Below are positions 43,908 to 56,930 of a stretch of DNA of 64,000 nucleotides, in pieces; the stretch's first letter is position 1, and each line of letters opens with the position of its first letter. The notes under the pieces were generated by a model that saw only the letters and a list, made by a program, of their open reading frames with translations, ran no database searches and was not told the DNA's origin. The DNA comes from Ailurus styani. Lineage: Eukaryota > Chordata > Mammalia > Carnivora > Ailuridae. The translations under genes were made by a program, and so were the position numbers. The stretch lies in contig LNAC01000030.1 of NCBI GenBank assembly GCA_002007465.1, positions 7,299,410 through 7,363,409 on the forward strand, written 5' to 3'.

Positions 43908-45089
43908 CTGTGGTTTAAAAAGAACAATTTGCCCAAAGGGGCACTTGGGGCCTGGAATCCACAGTACACTTTGCTACCTTTAAGGCAACCTTGCACTTTC
44001 ATGCTCCCCTATGCTGCTCAGAGCCAAACTCCAACTAACTCCTACCCCCGGAGCCCTTCCTGCAAACCTCACCCCCCCCACACACAACAGACCCAACCGA
44101 CCCTGTTCTCAGGGCTGAACCCCTTCACCCACCCAGCTGCTTAGAATCAGCTGGGTGTGCTGGGCCTTGGCCTGAGGTGTGGGAAGATTTTGGGGTCTGC
44201 CCTAAGTCCTCTCCCTCAGAAGACGGAGATCACCATGAGGATGAGAAGATGAAGGTCAGACTCCTCCCCGAACTTTATCCCACCCCTTCCTCCTGCCTGG
44301 TGCTAGATCATCCTCTCAACAGGAAGGGTACAAGTGAAGCACATATGCACAGAGAGGCTAAGGAGTCTACTCAAGGCCATACAGCAAGCCAGTGAGACCT
44401 GGCTGATCCTTGGCCTAGTTTGCCTGAGCTTCATCGGGCTCACACCCTTCAGAATTGCCCCATTCAGCCCTGGAAGGTGGGAGGGGGGGTGGGTAGCGAA
44501 GCTGCCTGGCTGGTTTGGGTGGTTCCCGGGCTGATGACGGGCCTCAGGCAAGGGGGAAGCCTCTGGGGGGAGGACAGCTTCTCCCCTGGGCCTTCTGGGG
44601 CAGATTTCTCAGGGAGATTATTCTGTCACTTTCTTTGAGTTCTGCTCTGCCTGGAGCCGGGAGCTGCCAGGTGCAGAGAGGAGCCAAGACTGAGAGCCAG
44701 GAGCCCCAGACCCCACCAGCTCTTCCACGAACCAGCTGTATAAACTGTAAGCAGGTCAGCAAACTCCCTGAGCCTCGGGTTTCCTCACCTGCAGAGCAGG
44801 GATCACAGCGCCTACAGAACCCACCTCGTGGGGCTGCTGTAAGAGCAGCCTGAACTCTCTCACATAAGGGCCCAGGCGCACAGTAGGTCAGCCGTCTTCG
44901 GTTGACCCCAGAGCCGGGTCTTCCTGTCCTTCCGAGGGTCCCTAACATGGGGTCAGCGCTCCCACTGTGACAGTCTCACCTGACCTGCGGCCTCAGCCCA
45001 GCCCTGCCTCTCCTCTGGTCTCCTGCCCACCGCTTTCTCGCTCCACCCCACCACCTTTGGGCACCCCCACTCCCCAAATGGGAACTCAC
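43908..45089 (-). other. ASAP3: ASAP3 intron 4
   Basis: 1.2 kb with one MIR near 44.7-44.9 kb; the rest is unique. Confidence 0.85.
44690..44890 (+). repeat. MIR
   Basis: Sense MIR: CCTGAGCCTCGGGTTTCCTC, GGGCTGCTGTAAGAGC. Confidence 0.6.
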
Positions 45090-45164
45090 CTGTCGCCCGT
45101 CCCTCAGTTGCCCCTTCAAGAGACTGTCCAGGGGGAATGAGACGATGTTGTTCATGTTTTGAAC
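45090..45164 (-). CDS. ASAP3: ASAP3 exon 4
   Basis: 75 bases, 25 codons: [20 protein letters not shown] then RDGRQ; BAR domain. Acceptor ctttccag|GTTC, donor CGACAG|gtgagt. Confidence 0.97.
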
Positions 45165-45379
45165 CTGGAAAGAACAGAGACCCCAGACCCCACCCTGGGT
45201 GACCATCTGTCCGGCCCCCAGGGGCTAGGGCACAGCACTGGGAGGCAAAGAATGGCACTCGGGGTAGAGGAGGTGGGGGAGAGAGAGGTGAGGGTGGAGG
45301 GTAGTGGGGTGCCAGAGTCGGTTTCCCAGAAGAGCTGTTACCCCCGCCCAACTAATAGGCACATCACCTCCCAGCTCCA

Positions 45380-46410
45380 GGAACATCCACAGTCTGTCCC
45401 ATCTCTGGCCCTTTGCCTCGAGCACCCTCACCTGTCCCCTCGGACCCTGACTCTGAAGCACCCATCTGTCATTTGCATGTGGTTAGCTCCTCATCGCCCC
45501 CTATCATGTGGGGAACCCTCCCCCTGTGGTCACGTGGGGTAAACATCGGAGTCAGAGCTGATCAGAGTAACCCATCCTCGGGCTTTAGTGACTGGATCAG
45601 GAACATGACTCAAGCCAGCCAATCAGGATCCTTCCTGGAACTTTCTGCGAAAGTCATGGGAGAAAGACTGTCTTTCTTCTGCCAATATTGTGAATCTGGG
45701 TCAGCTGGGCCATCTTGGCCACTGAGCAGACACAGAGAGAAACTATCTAAGAGAAAGAGAAAAGGCCTAAAGCCAGTTGCATACCTGGATTTCCCATTAC
45801 AAGGGCCAATGAATTTCCTGTTTAAAAAATCCCAGTTTGAAAAAAAAAATCCTATTTTGAATTGAGTATCATCTGGCAGCCCCAACTGGCTGTCTGATAT
45901 TTCAGCTCACCTTTTAAGGTACAGCTTGGGTCTCCCCTACTCCAGGAAGCCCTCCTGACTGCTCCTACTCATGGCCTATGTTGACCTTCCCTTTTCATTT
46001 TTTTTAAAAGATTTTATTTATTTAAGAGAGAGAGAGAGAGAGAGAGAGCGCAAGTGGGGGGGGCAGAGGGAGAAGCTGATGGCCCCCCAAGCGTGGAGCC
46101 TGACTTGGGGCTTGATCCCAGAACTCCAAAATCATGACCTGAGCCAAAGTCAGACACTCAACAGACTGAGCCACACAGATGCCCCATGACCTTCCATTTT
46201 CTGAACTCTGGCAGCACCAGGCCTCTAACCCAATTTGCTGGGTCCTTGAGTTTGTGCCGCACTGTTGGTCATGCTTGGTGTAGTCCCACATCTCAGTTCC
46301 TGCCTCCCCCACTAGACTGTGCTTCTCCCAGGCACAGCCTGACTCTTTTCCTATGTTACCAGCCCCCAGTAAGATGCCCAGTATAGAGGAGACCCTCGGC
46401 AAATCCTAGT
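45380..46410 (+). repeat. L2 LINE fragments, split by a SINE
   Basis: CAGGAAGCCCTCCTGACTGC, and after the SINE CCCCACTAGACTGTGCTTC. The left part is less certain. Confidence 0.5.
45998..46185 (-). repeat. CAN-type SINE
   Basis: Antisense with a (GA)n; TGACCTTCC[C/A]TTTT duplicated. Confidence 0.92.
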
Positions 46411-46529
46411 TTGACCGAAACGGGGAGGAGAGATAAAGACAAAAGCAATCACTAACTCAGTTGAACTCAAACACTAAAGACCTACATAGAGGACAGTGTG
46501 AGAGGCGGTGCTATGCAAAGAGCTGTAAC

Positions 46530-46765
46530 AATGACAGATGCAAGAGTAGCAAACACTTACTGAGTGCTCACTCTGGGGTAGGCCCTTAACTTGTATAAGC
46601 CTCATCACAACTCTGTGGAGTGAGTATCATGACCAGCCCAGCTTTAGAGATCGGGCCCAGGCAGACTGAGTGACTTGCCCAGAGTCACACGCCTAGAGAG
46701 CAGCAGAGCAGGGATTCAAGGCCTGCATCTAAGTCCGAGGTCCAGGTGCTCAATCACCAAGCAAA
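46530..46765 (-). repeat. MIR
   Basis: Antisense MIR: ACACTTACTGAGTGCTCAC ... GACTTGCCCAGAGTCACACG. Confidence 0.82.
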
Positions 46766-46894
46766 CTGCCTCTCAGAGATGACGCAGCCAGGGACTGGGC
46801 AAGGGAGGGACTGGAGGCGTGACAGCCAGTCTACAAGCTACGGGGCCTGGAAAGAGGTGGGCTTTCCCGAGGGGCTACAGCCAGGCTTGTGTTC

Positions 46895-47065
46895 AGATGC
46901 TGGAGCCAGACACCCTGGGTTCAAATCCTGCAATATGAACTTGGGCAAGTCGCTTGACCTTATGGCCTAGTTTCCTCCCCATAAAGTGGGGACAATAGTA
47001 AAACCAGACCTACAGAGCCGTGTTCCAGGATTCGATGGGTTAACCCACGTGAGGTACTGAGAACT
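46895..47065 (+). repeat. MIR
   Basis: Sense MIR: CACCCTGGGTTCAAATCCTG, GAACTTGGGCAAGTCGC. Confidence 0.82.
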
Positions 47066-47436
47066 GTGTCTGTTTGTGGGAAGAGCGTGTGTCTCAGGAA
47101 AAAACCTCAGGCAAGAACCTGAGGACACTGGGCAGGGGCAGGAGCTAAGACGCTTGCTGAGGGGAGGGAGGTAGGTTCCAGGCTTTGAGGACATGGCAGA
47201 TGCAGCTGGGAAAGCAGAGGACAGGGAGGGTTCAGGGGAGGCAGTGGCCCAAAGACAGGAACCCCAGAGTCTGCCCTTGCTTCTCCCAAACTCCCTCCAG
47301 GGAGTCCTCTCTTTGTGGGGCTCTTCCCCTCTGTGAGCCTCCCTCTGCTGCTGCGTGCTCACCACAGAAGAGAAAGAGGAGGGCAGACATGGAGGGAGAG
47401 CGGGAGAGCGAAAAGTCAGACAAGAAGAAGAATGCA

Positions 47437-47636
47437 GGCGCACCTGGGTGGCTCAGTGGGTTAAGCCTCTGCCTTCGGCTCAGGTCATGATCTCAGGGCC
47501 CTGGGATCGAGCCCCGCATCGGGCTCTCTGCTTGGCAGGGAGCCTGCTTCCCCTTCTTTCTCTCTGCCTGCCTCTCTGCCTACTTGTGATCTCTCTCTCT
47601 GTCAAATAAATAAATAAAATCTTAAAAAAAAAAAAA
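47437..47636 (+). repeat. CAN-type SINE, mustelid-like subtype
   Basis: Near-consensus; GAAGAATGCA duplicated on both sides; looks young. Confidence 0.96.
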
Positions 47637-47765
47637 GAAGAATGCAAATGGGAGGTCAGAACTGGAAAGGGAATTGGGTCGTTGGTCAAGGTCAAGGGAG
47701 ACTAGAGGTCCAGGGCAACCCTGGACAGTGAGGTTCTTAAGCCCACTTGATTTACCCCAAGCCTA

Positions 47766-48020
<255 letters not shown>

Positions 48021-48033
48021 TCAAGCAGGTTCA

Positions 48034-48144
<111 letters not shown>

Positions 48145-48359
48145 TCAGCTGGGAGGGGTGCCTAACTCCATGATCGCATCCTCTAAACACACATATAAAG
48201 TTTCTTCCCTGGGGTCCCCCAGCCCCCCACCAATCACGAACAGACCACCCTCTTCCACCCAGACCACACAGGACACCAGAGATCCGTCACAGCACTCCAG
48301 GAAGACCTACAGACTTTTCTCCCCAACTTCAACACGGGCCAAGTAAACGGAGTGATTCC

Positions 48360-48560
48360 AAGGCACGTGGCGTAGTGGGGAATGCCAGACCTGGGTTTGA
48401 ATCCTGTCTCTGGCACTCCCTAGTGTGTCGATCTAAACAGATCTGCTAACTCGTCTGAGCCTTGGGTGCTTTGTCTGCAAAATGGAGATGATACTATGGG
48501 CCCCTGGAGGTGCTGAGAGAATTAGTGATTTGACAAACATATCCAAAAATGCTTAGCAAA
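48360..48560 (+). repeat. MIR
   Basis: Sense MIR: GACCTGGGTTTGAATCCTGT, TTTGTCTGCAAAATGGAG. Confidence 0.82.
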
Positions 48561-49269
48561 AGACCAGAGGAGAGAATACAGATACATCTCTGTATTCTCG
48601 AAGACGCGGATGGAAGAATGCTTGTTCCTTAAATCCTGGGCTCGGTAAGCAGAAGGGGCCACACTCAACCCCGACTGGAAAGAACTAGTGGGAAAGCATC
48701 AGGCAACCTCTGTGGGTTGAAGAATAGACAGCAGATAGTGGGAAGGCCAGGAGATGTGATGGGGAGAAGCAGCCTCACAGGGGCCCCGGGGGCCGGGCTC
48801 AGCTGGGCATCCAAACCTCCTCTTTCAGTGGGGTGCAAAAGCTCCAACCTCATGGACCCCTTATGAAATGCTTAGTGAAGTTGGAAATTATAGAACGTTA
48901 GGGCTGAGAAAGGCTGACAGAGCCACCTCTACAGAGATGAGGCCTACAGAGGCCAGAGCCTGGCCCAGAGCCAAAGAGTGGGGCAGCAGGGGGTGGGGGG
49001 CTGGGCTTCTGGCCAGGCTCTAGCTCGGTGCTTCATCCACATACCCTTCCCTCCCCCAACAGCCCCACCCCGACCCCAGCCCCACCTATTTTGTCCGGTG
49101 ACTAAAAAAGGGATCAGAGTTTATCTCCAAAGAGTTACCTTCAACGTGACAAGAGTTAGCAAACACATTCGCAGTGGTTTCTCCAAAGATTCCAAAGGAT
49201 ACGCACAGGAGGGCACGCACCGGGCAGACCTCGGGGGTAAAGTGGAGTGTTCTCCGAAGCCTTGGGCAT

Positions 49270-49500
49270 GTGGGAAGCCTCGGGAGGGAGAGGGGTCTGG
49301 TTTTGAAGCTCAGCTCCAGCGCCAGATGCTCTGTGACCTCCAGCAAGTTGCCTCCTGATTAGCTATCTGTACAATGGGGAGAACTAATGCCTCCCTCTCA
49401 GGGTTATGAGATCGTATGTATGAGATGATGCACAGAGAGGGCCTAGCTTGGTGCTGAGCACAGAGTCTGGCCTCAAAGAATAGCACCTATGATCATTATC
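49270..49500 (+). repeat. MIR
   Basis: Sense MIR: CTGTGACCTCCAGCAAGTTG, TATCTGTACAATGGGG. Confidence 0.75.
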
Positions 49501-49935
49501 AGCACCTGCGCCTAGAAGGGTCTGTCAAACTCTGAGTACTTTTCCTACAGGGACTAGAAAGCTAATGTTCTCCTCCCTGAGTACAGATTTCATGTTTGGG
49601 ACATGTGGTTTTGGGACAGTGGAGGCCCATCCAGGGCTGAAGAAAAAAAAGTCAAGGAATTAAGGAGATGGGGGGAGAGGAGATCCTATCTGAATCAGCT
49701 AAAGAACTCAGACACTCTACTGGAGAAACACAGACAGGAGAGAACTAGGACATCACGATATTTCCCAAAGACCCAGACGAGGAAACATGCATTCACCAAA
49801 GCCTTTGATCCTCACCTTGAGACTTGAAAGGGAAAGCGAAGACATGATTAATTTAAGGAGCTCTGACTTCACTCCAATAGACCGTGCAGATCACAGATAT
49901 GAACAAATTCCAAAGAGACTTAAAAACCCTAGAAA

Positions 49936-50141
49936 GGGGGCGCCTGGGGGGCTCGATCGGTTAAGCCTCTGACTCTTGATTTCGGCTCAGGTCATGCATG
50001 ATCTCAGGGTCCTGGGATGGAGCCCTGCATTGGGCTCCACACTCAGCAAGAAGTCTGCTTCTCTTTCTCCCTCTGTCACTCCCCTACCCTCATGCACGCT
50101 CTCTCTCAAATAAAGACATAAAAAGAAAATCTTTTAAAAAA
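49936..50141 (+). repeat. CAN-type SINE
   Basis: Full-length older subtype with a duplicated CATG within the head (GGTCATGCATGATCTC). Confidence 0.92.
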
Positions 50142-50964
50142 GGAGAAAGCTCCCTAAAAGGCAGATCCATGTGCCTAGCATACAGAAAATACCCAAGAGT
50201 TGTTTACCTAAATGAACAACACTTTGCAAAGTCCCGGGACATGGACCCGAGGAGCCTGCGTCCATGCTGGAGATACTCTTCCGGGAGTCTCCCCCCACCC
50301 CCCCATGACACCTGCTCTTGGAAAACTGCCCTCCTCCCCCGTAGAGATAGGTCCTTTATTACCTTGTTTGTTCTAGCCAGAGTTGACCGGACCAGGGTGG
50401 ACACCTGATCCAGGCTGGCCCAAACAGCTGCTCTCTCCAAGGAACTTGGAATGGGGCTCTGGGAAGTTGGCTAACTGATCTGAAGTACTCAAGCTGGGAC
50501 ATCTTTCCCACCGTGCACAAAGAGAAAAGAACAAAGCAGATGTATACAAGGAAGCAACTGAGACCCATGCTGCCCCAGAAGAGCAGAAGAAAAAGGCTGC
50601 TCTGGTTTCTGGCAAATCTCCAGATCCTGCACCCCGAGAGGCTCCTCCACACTTCCTGTCCTTGGGTTTCATGAAATATTCCTGAATGCACGCAACACAT
50701 TCCCCTTCGTGCTTATGCTGCTTTGAGAGGATCTCTCTTCCCTGCAGCATGGCAGAGCCTGCTGGTTGGCTCCCAGTGTCCATTCTCTCTTCTTCCTTAG
50801 CAGTTAAGAACCCTGACTTTTCAGATGGGCACTCAGTCACTCACAATACAGGCTACACTTCCCAGCTTGCCTTGCAGCTGAATGTAGTCACAGGGCTACA
50901 TGCTGACCTATGTCATATAATGGTTATTTCATTTGTTAGCTTCCAGAAATGTTCTTAAAAGGAA

Positions 50965-51565
50965 GGGAGGGACTACACACCTATTAAAATGGCCAAAATC
51001 CAAAACATCAACAACACCAAATGCTGATGAGGCTGTGGAGAAACAGGCACTCTCACTCGCTGCTAGTGGGAAAGCAAAATGGTACAGGTGCTTCATAGAC
51101 AGCTTGGCAGTTTGTTGCAAAACTATACATACTCTTACCATTTGATCCAGCAATGACACGCCTCGGTATTTACCCAAATGAACTGAAAACCTGTTCCCAC
51201 ATAAAAACATGCCCAGAGATGTTGATAGCAGCTTTATTCGTGACTGCTAAAGCTTGTAAGACAAGGGAATATTATTTAGCCCTAAAAAGAAGTGAGCTAT
51301 CGAGTCACAAAATACATGAAGGAATACATAAATGTATATTTCTGGGGGGGGGCACCTTGCTAGCTCAGTTGGTGGAGCATGTGACTCTTGACCTCGGGGC
51401 TGTGAGTCTGAGCCCCACTTTGGGTGGAGGGGTTACTTAAAAATAAAATCTTTCACAAAATGGATATTACTGTGTGAAAGAAGCCGAGCTGAAAGGTGGC
51501 ATACTGTCTGATTCCAATTATGTGACATTCTGGAATAGGCTAAAGAACAGTGCTCTAAAAAATAA
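50965..51565 (+). repeat. L1M 3' fragment, split by a SINE
   Basis: GATGAGGCTGTGGAGAAACA, CATTTGATCCAGCAATGACA, CCCAAATGAACTGAAAACCT, and after the SINE GATTCCAATTATGTGACATT. Confidence 0.8.
51344..51450 (+). repeat. Short SINE inserted in L1
   Basis: Head GCTCAGTTGGTGGAGCATGT and tail TTACTTAAAAATAAAATCTT. Confidence 0.88.
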
Positions 51566-51588
51566 AGTATTTTTTTAAACAAAGGGGA

Positions 51589-51790
51589 GGGGTGCCCCAG
51601 CTCAGTCTTTTAAGCATCCGACTCTTGATTTCCACTCAGGTCATGATCTCAGGGTCATGAGATCAAAGTCCCATGTCAGGTTCCATGCTGAGCATGGAGC
51701 CTGCTTGAGTTTCTCTCTCCCTCTCCCTCTGCCCCGCCATTCCACCTGCTCTCACTTTCTCTTTCTCTAAAAAAAAAAAAAGAAAAAAAA
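51589..51790 (+). repeat. CAN-type SINE
   Basis: Older subtype with AAGCATCCGACTCTTGATTT and an A-rich tail. Confidence 0.9.
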
Positions 51791-52194
51791 GGAAGAAAAG
51801 GAGGGGTACCCTCTGTCATACCTTTGTCCTGGCCAGAATGAATTTCTAGATGCTTCCTGAGTCTAGAGCTCAGGCAACCATCTTGGACCACGGGCTACGG
51901 ATGGTGGAACAACAAAGTAGTGGCCTTGTCCCTGGTGACTGGGGAGCCACCCTATCAGCCCTGGACCATTTACCTGCAGACTACTTTTATATGGAAGAGA
52001 AATAAATTTCTGTCTTCTATGAGCCACGTTATGCTGGGTGCACTGTTACTTGGGACTGCAGCTAGCTTTAGCTGGTAGAGGCAAGCAAGTCACCTAATGA
52101 CCAACAAACTATCGCTCGATGCCCTTGTCGGACATGCATAAGGAAATGGCTTCCTGGCAAGATACCATTCCTGCCTCTACCAAAGTTCACACAG

Positions 52195-52222
52195 CCATTC
52201 ATTCATTCATTCATTCATTCAA
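52195..52222 (+). repeat. (ATTC)n microsatellite
   Basis: About six ATTC units; a second ATTC/ATGC stretch lies at 52,584-52,622. Confidence 0.9.
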
Positions 52223-53304
52223 TTTAGTTATCAAGTGTCTGCTATGAATTTGTGCTCTGTGTAAAAGCTGCGGTCTCAGCTCTCCAGGGAGATCAGTATC
52301 TAAGGGGAGAAAGAGCCAAGCAAATAGATCCCTTCAGTGCCATTAGAGCTATAATGGATGGTGGACAAGGCGCCCGGGAGCCCAGGGGAAGCAGAACCGT
52401 GTCCACTTAGGAGGAACAGGGAAAGCTGTGAGCTGTGATGCTTGACTGTGGGCACCAGCCAGCCAGGAAAGGGACTAAGACTGCACTGCGAGGTGGTGTG
52501 GGAAGTGCTCGGTGTAATGGTAGGATCGCTAGAGGAGGGAGGCTTGCTCTGGGAAGAAGGGGAAAGAAGAGGAACATGGCCCATACATTCATTCATTCAG
52601 GCATGCATGCATTCATTCATTCCAACAAGGATCTGTTGGTGCCCTATTTGAGCCAGGCACGGCCCCTTCCTTCAAGAGGCTCCCAGACATACAAACATGG
52701 ACGTGTCTGAAGTGGGCACAAAGAGGGGAGACTTCTAATCACCCTTTTCTCAAGAAAATATCTGAACACCATTCACACTGGGGTATAAATGACTGATAAC
52801 ATCTATCTACACTCTATGATATAATGTAGCAAAGACTTAAGTTAAAGAAATACAGTTTTAAGGAGAAAATTCTGGTCATAGTCTGGGGATGGAAGGGTAT
52901 TTGGGGAAAGGCACCGTGGTTTCCAGAACTCCTGTGATGACGCTACCCTAGCACAAGGAGTCACAAGCTGAGATCCTAGCCCCAGGCTCCTCAAAACTAC
53001 CTCCCTGGGCCAGACTGACGCAGCATTTCTCCAAATCTCCTCATCTTTAAAATAGGAGAAAAATAATAGAATGTGGGGAGAAAATCCACTCTCCACTTAA
53101 CCCACAGAGTTACTGGCGAAGCTTACGTGAGCTCGCAGACCTCGCAGCACGTGCCAAGGCTTGAGGCATTTGGAAAATATGAGTATGAATCTTACTGTGG
53201 TTTGCTTTCTGCTTCTGCATGAGATCAGTCCTCATTCCCCATGGCTGAGACTGGACAGGTTAGAAAAAACAAACAAAAAAATCAGTCTCCGGATTCTGGT
53301 GGGT

Positions 53305-53490
53305 CTATTTAATCCTCAAACTGGGGTCTCTGAACTTTGCAGCATCAGCGCCACCTGGGACCTTGTTAGAAATGCAATTCTTCAGCTGAATCAGGAAGTC
53401 CAGGGGGCGGGGCCCAGCAATTTGGTTTAATAAGTCCTCCAGGTGACTCTGATGCATGCTGAAGTTTGGGAGTCGCTGGCTAATTCTACC
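53305..53490 (+). repeat. MER5A-like hAT DNA transposon
   Basis: TGGGACCTTGTTAGAAATGC, GGGCGGGGCCCAGCAATTTG, TCCAGGTGACTCTGATGC fit the MER5A palindromic pattern. Confidence 0.7.
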
Positions 53491-53529
53491 CTTGAGATGC
53501 AATAAATTATCACAGCCAAACATATGGGG

Positions 53530-53710
53530 CTGGCCCCAAACTACCTGGTTTTGAATTCAGCTCCATTAGGTACTTGCTGTGTGACTTCTCTGTGCCACAA
53601 CATCCCCATTCCTGAAATGAAGATGACAACAGTTTCTACTACAAAGGGTTGTTGGGGAGATGAAATGACTTCACCTACTTAAAGCACTTAGAACTCTATT
53701 ATTATTTGAT
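53530..53710 (+). repeat. MIR
   Basis: Sense MIR: CTACCTGGTTTTGAATTCAG, GGGTTGTTGGGGAGATG. Confidence 0.75.
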
Positions 53711-53944
53711 AGCTAGTGATGTAGTGATGTTACCTATTCCAAAATTAAACTGAATTTCGTTAGGAATTTCTCAACCTTCCTGGAGCTAAAGATCCTCTCC
53801 TCACCCCGCAATGATCCAGCTCAGCAAGATGCGTGAATGACAGGTGCCAAGGGGCCACTGGGCAGTCACACAGAACCTCCAGCACTGGGCAGACAAGACG
53901 GTACATGTGAACGCCTGGGCACGTTTCTGGCACCCTTCCAGCCA

Positions 53945-54075
53945 CCCTCTGATGTAGGCATCACCACTGGCATTTTATAGATGAAGCTGCTGGGGGAAGG
54001 AGTGTGTCCAGGGACGGTCACGTCACATAATGCCAAAGAGTGGCAGAGCTGTCCTTGAAACCTAGGTCTGGCTAC
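53945..54075 (-). repeat. MIR fragment
   Basis: Antisense: GGCATTTTATAGATGAAGC ... AAAGAGTGGCAGAGCTG. Confidence 0.6.
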
Positions 54076-54722
54076 ATCCAGGGCTGATGGTCTGTCCCTA
54101 CCACCAAGCTGCCCCCCAGACGTTCAGGGACATGGCTTCTTTGATCCAGGGACTGGCTCTGCCTCTGAATCTGAACCCCAACTCAAGCACCTCTACCGTA
54201 TCCCCTCACCATCCCTCAAACAGGGACAGGACAGGTAGAGACCTGTGCCGGAACAATAGAGCCCAACCACAAACACTCCACAGGCTAGCCTACTGAACAG
54301 AACATAGATTGTATAACTGGGACCAGAGGAGGATTCCCAGGCCTGAGAGGTAGAATTTAGGGAGACAGAAACAAATTTCAGCTGAAAGGAAGAAGTTCCT
54401 AAGGAAGAGTAAGAGACCCTTGGAGAGAGTGAGCTCCCCAGCACTTGGAAGTATTCAAGGACTTCGGGTAGTACAGCACGATTCAAGCACTGGAACTGGA
54501 TTTAACAGAGATGGCCATTTAGAATCCTCTCAAAGCTCAGAGTCAATGGCTCTACGCAGGAGCCCGGGCAGGCATTGGGCAGAGGCAGGGGAGACGTGCC
54601 TAAACTTGGAAAATTAACTGGAGTCCTTTGGGCAGCCTTGCCTGTCTGGCCTTAGACAAAGCCTGAATTCCCGCTGGTGGCACTGCCCTTTGTGCCCCTC
54701 CCTCCCCTGGCGTGCCCCCTCC

Positions 54723-54856
54723 NNNNNNNNNNNNNNNNNNNNNNNNNNNNNNNNNNNNNNNNNNNNNNNNNNNNNNNNNNNNNNNNNNNNNNNNNNNNNN
54801 NNNNNNNNNNNNNNNNNNNNNNNNNNNNNNNNNNNNNNNNNNNNNNNNNNNNNNNN
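54723..54856. other. Assembly gap (134 N)
   Basis: An N run within ASAP3 intron 1, flanked by C-rich DNA. Confidence 0.99.
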
Positions 54857-55040
54857 CCACCCCCCCCCACTGTGCTTTGGCTCTGATTTGTGTTCTCTGC
54901 AGGCAAAGGCTATAGATGACAGCACTAGGGCCATGCCCAGCTGCCCTGCTTGGAAGGGCCTTCTGCATGCGCCCCTCCTGGGTTAGGATTCATCAATAGG
55001 ACCCATTCTTCATTCCTGCGATTTCCCAGGGCCAGCTGTG

Positions 55041-55054
55041 GTAACCATGGCGAC
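55041..55054 (+). promoter_or_regulatory. RFX-type X-box motif
   Basis: GTAACCATGGCGAC fits GTNRCC-N2-RGYNAC exactly on both half-sites. In ASAP3 intron 1, followed by unique AT-rich DNA (55,085-55,330). Confidence 0.4.
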
Positions 55055-55439
55055 TCAGCCAAGGGAGCAGAGCAGCAAAAGCTAAGGCCTTGGGAGCCGT
55101 TGATTAAATTTCACCATTAGACATTCACTCCTTTGGACTACTACAATATGGTTCAGAGGCATCACTTTTGTGGCATCATTAATTCACTTCAGCATTTTTC
55201 CCATTGACCCTGGATTTGGTTCATCATTCTGCTAAAACTACTCTTCAGGAAGCCTCTACCAATTAAACTAGAGTTGGCACAGGAGATGAAAACCATTTTC
55301 CATCTTTGCTTTGGACCATGATGTTGTTCCCCCAAAGGACTAAATCACAGAATACTAGAGATAATCTAACATTACCTCCTCATCCTACAGGCTGCAGAGC
55401 AAGGGGTCGCAAGTCTCATAGGAAATACGAACAAACTAA

Positions 55440-55660
55440 GGAAAGAATATAAGCCAACACTTTTACAGAGCTTTACAGTTTGTAAAGCAGTTTCGCATCC
55501 ATCCTGTAAGACTGACAGCATCCAACAAGGCAGTTGCTGCTTTTGTTGCCATGAAGAGTCAGTGAGGCTCAGAGAGGTGAAGGAAGTTGCCTGAGCTCAC
55601 ACAGCCACAAAGTAGCAAAGATGCACGGACCCAAACTGGGAGACTCCAACCCCCTGTTCA
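55440..55660 (-). repeat. MIR-like or MIR3 fragment
   Basis: Antisense: GAGGCTCAGAGAGGTGAAGG, CTCACACAGCCACAAAG. Confidence 0.6.
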
Positions 55661-55865
55661 TTTCTAGTCTGTGGACCTCAGACCCTGGACGTCCACAGAG
55701 TTCCTACCCCAGCCCCACGAAGCTGCACCTACAGGAAGCACCAGAGACCAATAAAAAAAGTCTCACAGGTTAGCATGACCACATTCCAAACCTGTATGCA
55801 GCTGTTATGATCAATAAAGATACAAAAGTCTTTAGAAGCATTCTTGAATTCATGGGGGCGGGGGG

Positions 55866-56059
55866 TGGTGCCTGGGTGGCTCAGTCGGTTAAGCATCTGT
55901 CTTTGGCTCAGGCCATGATCTTAGTGTCCTAGGACTGAGCCCCACATTAGGCTCCCTGCTTGGCGGGAAGCCTGCTTCTCTCTCTCCCTCTGCCTGCTGC
56001 TCCCCCTACTTGTGCTCTCTCTATCAAATAAATAAATAAAATCTTAAAAAAAAAAAAAA
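55866..56059 (+). repeat. CAN-type SINE
   Basis: Full-length, GTGCCTGGGTGGCTCAGTCG head. Confidence 0.93.
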
Positions 56060-56207
56060 GAGGTCCCTCTGAGGGGGACAGAATCTTGGCTCCTTTGAGC
56101 TTTCATATCCACCAAGAAGATTAAATTATATGTACTACATATTAAATGTGAAAATTAAAATACTACATTTTAAAGAGCAAGCCAAGTTAACTTAAAACAT
56201 TTAGTGA

Positions 56208-56405
56208 GGGGCACCTGGGGGCTCAGTGGGTTAAGCCTCTGCCTTCGGCTCAGGTCATGATCTCAGGATCCTGGGATGGAGCCCTGCCTCGGGCTCCCTC
56301 TCAGCAGGAAGCCTGCTTCTCCCTCTTCCTCTCCCTGCTGCTTGTGTTCCCTCTCTCACTGTCGCTCTCCGTCAAATAAATAAGTAAATAAATAATTTTT
56401 AAAAA
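56208..56405 (+). repeat. CAN-type SINE
   Basis: Full-length; AAACATTTA[G/A]TGA duplicated on both sides. Confidence 0.93.
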
Positions 56406-56439
56406 CATTTAATGAAGTGATATATAAAATGCAAAAAAA

Positions 56440-56475
56440 CCCAAACCAAACCAAACAAACAAAAAAAAACCCAGC
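56440..56475 (+). repeat. CAAA-rich simple repeat
   Basis: CCAAACCAAACCAAACAAAC-type sequence and an A run. Confidence 0.7.
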
Positions 56476-56749
56476 CCTACACAAAAAATCCTCGGGGCTT
56501 CTCATTTCTATATCCAACTAGTAATGTATGGGAAATGCAGATGGAGAAATTCATGCAGCCACGCCTGCGGAATGTGGCAGTGAGCACAGACTGTGCGAAA
56601 CTGCAGAAAAAGCCACTGGTTTCCTTAACAAGGGGATCGCAAAAAACGCGACCAAAAACAATGGAGGAGAAATCATAAGAGGCGCAAAACGCACACTGAC
56701 AAATGATAATGTGTGGACCTTACTTTGCTTTTTAAAATGTTTTTTTGGA

Positions 56750-56930
56750 GGGGCACCTGGGTGGCTCAGTGGGTTAAGCCTCTGCCTTCGGCTCAGGTCA
56801 TGATCTCAGGGTCCTGGGATGGAGGCCCACATCGGGCTCTCTGCTCAGCCAGGAGCCTGCTTCCCCCTCTACCTCTGTCTGCCTACTTGTGATCGCTCTC
56901 TCTCTCTTTGTCAAATAAATAAATAAATAA
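56750..56930 (+). repeat. CAN-type SINE, mustelid-like subtype
   Basis: Full-length; AAATGTTTTT[TT]GGA duplicated. Confidence 0.94.

Noticed and set aside
54600..54986. ASAP3 exon 1 hidden in the 134-N gap
   Set aside because: The flanks lack a CpG-island character and splice signals fitting exon 1, and by human gene size exon 1 should lie well beyond 64 kb.
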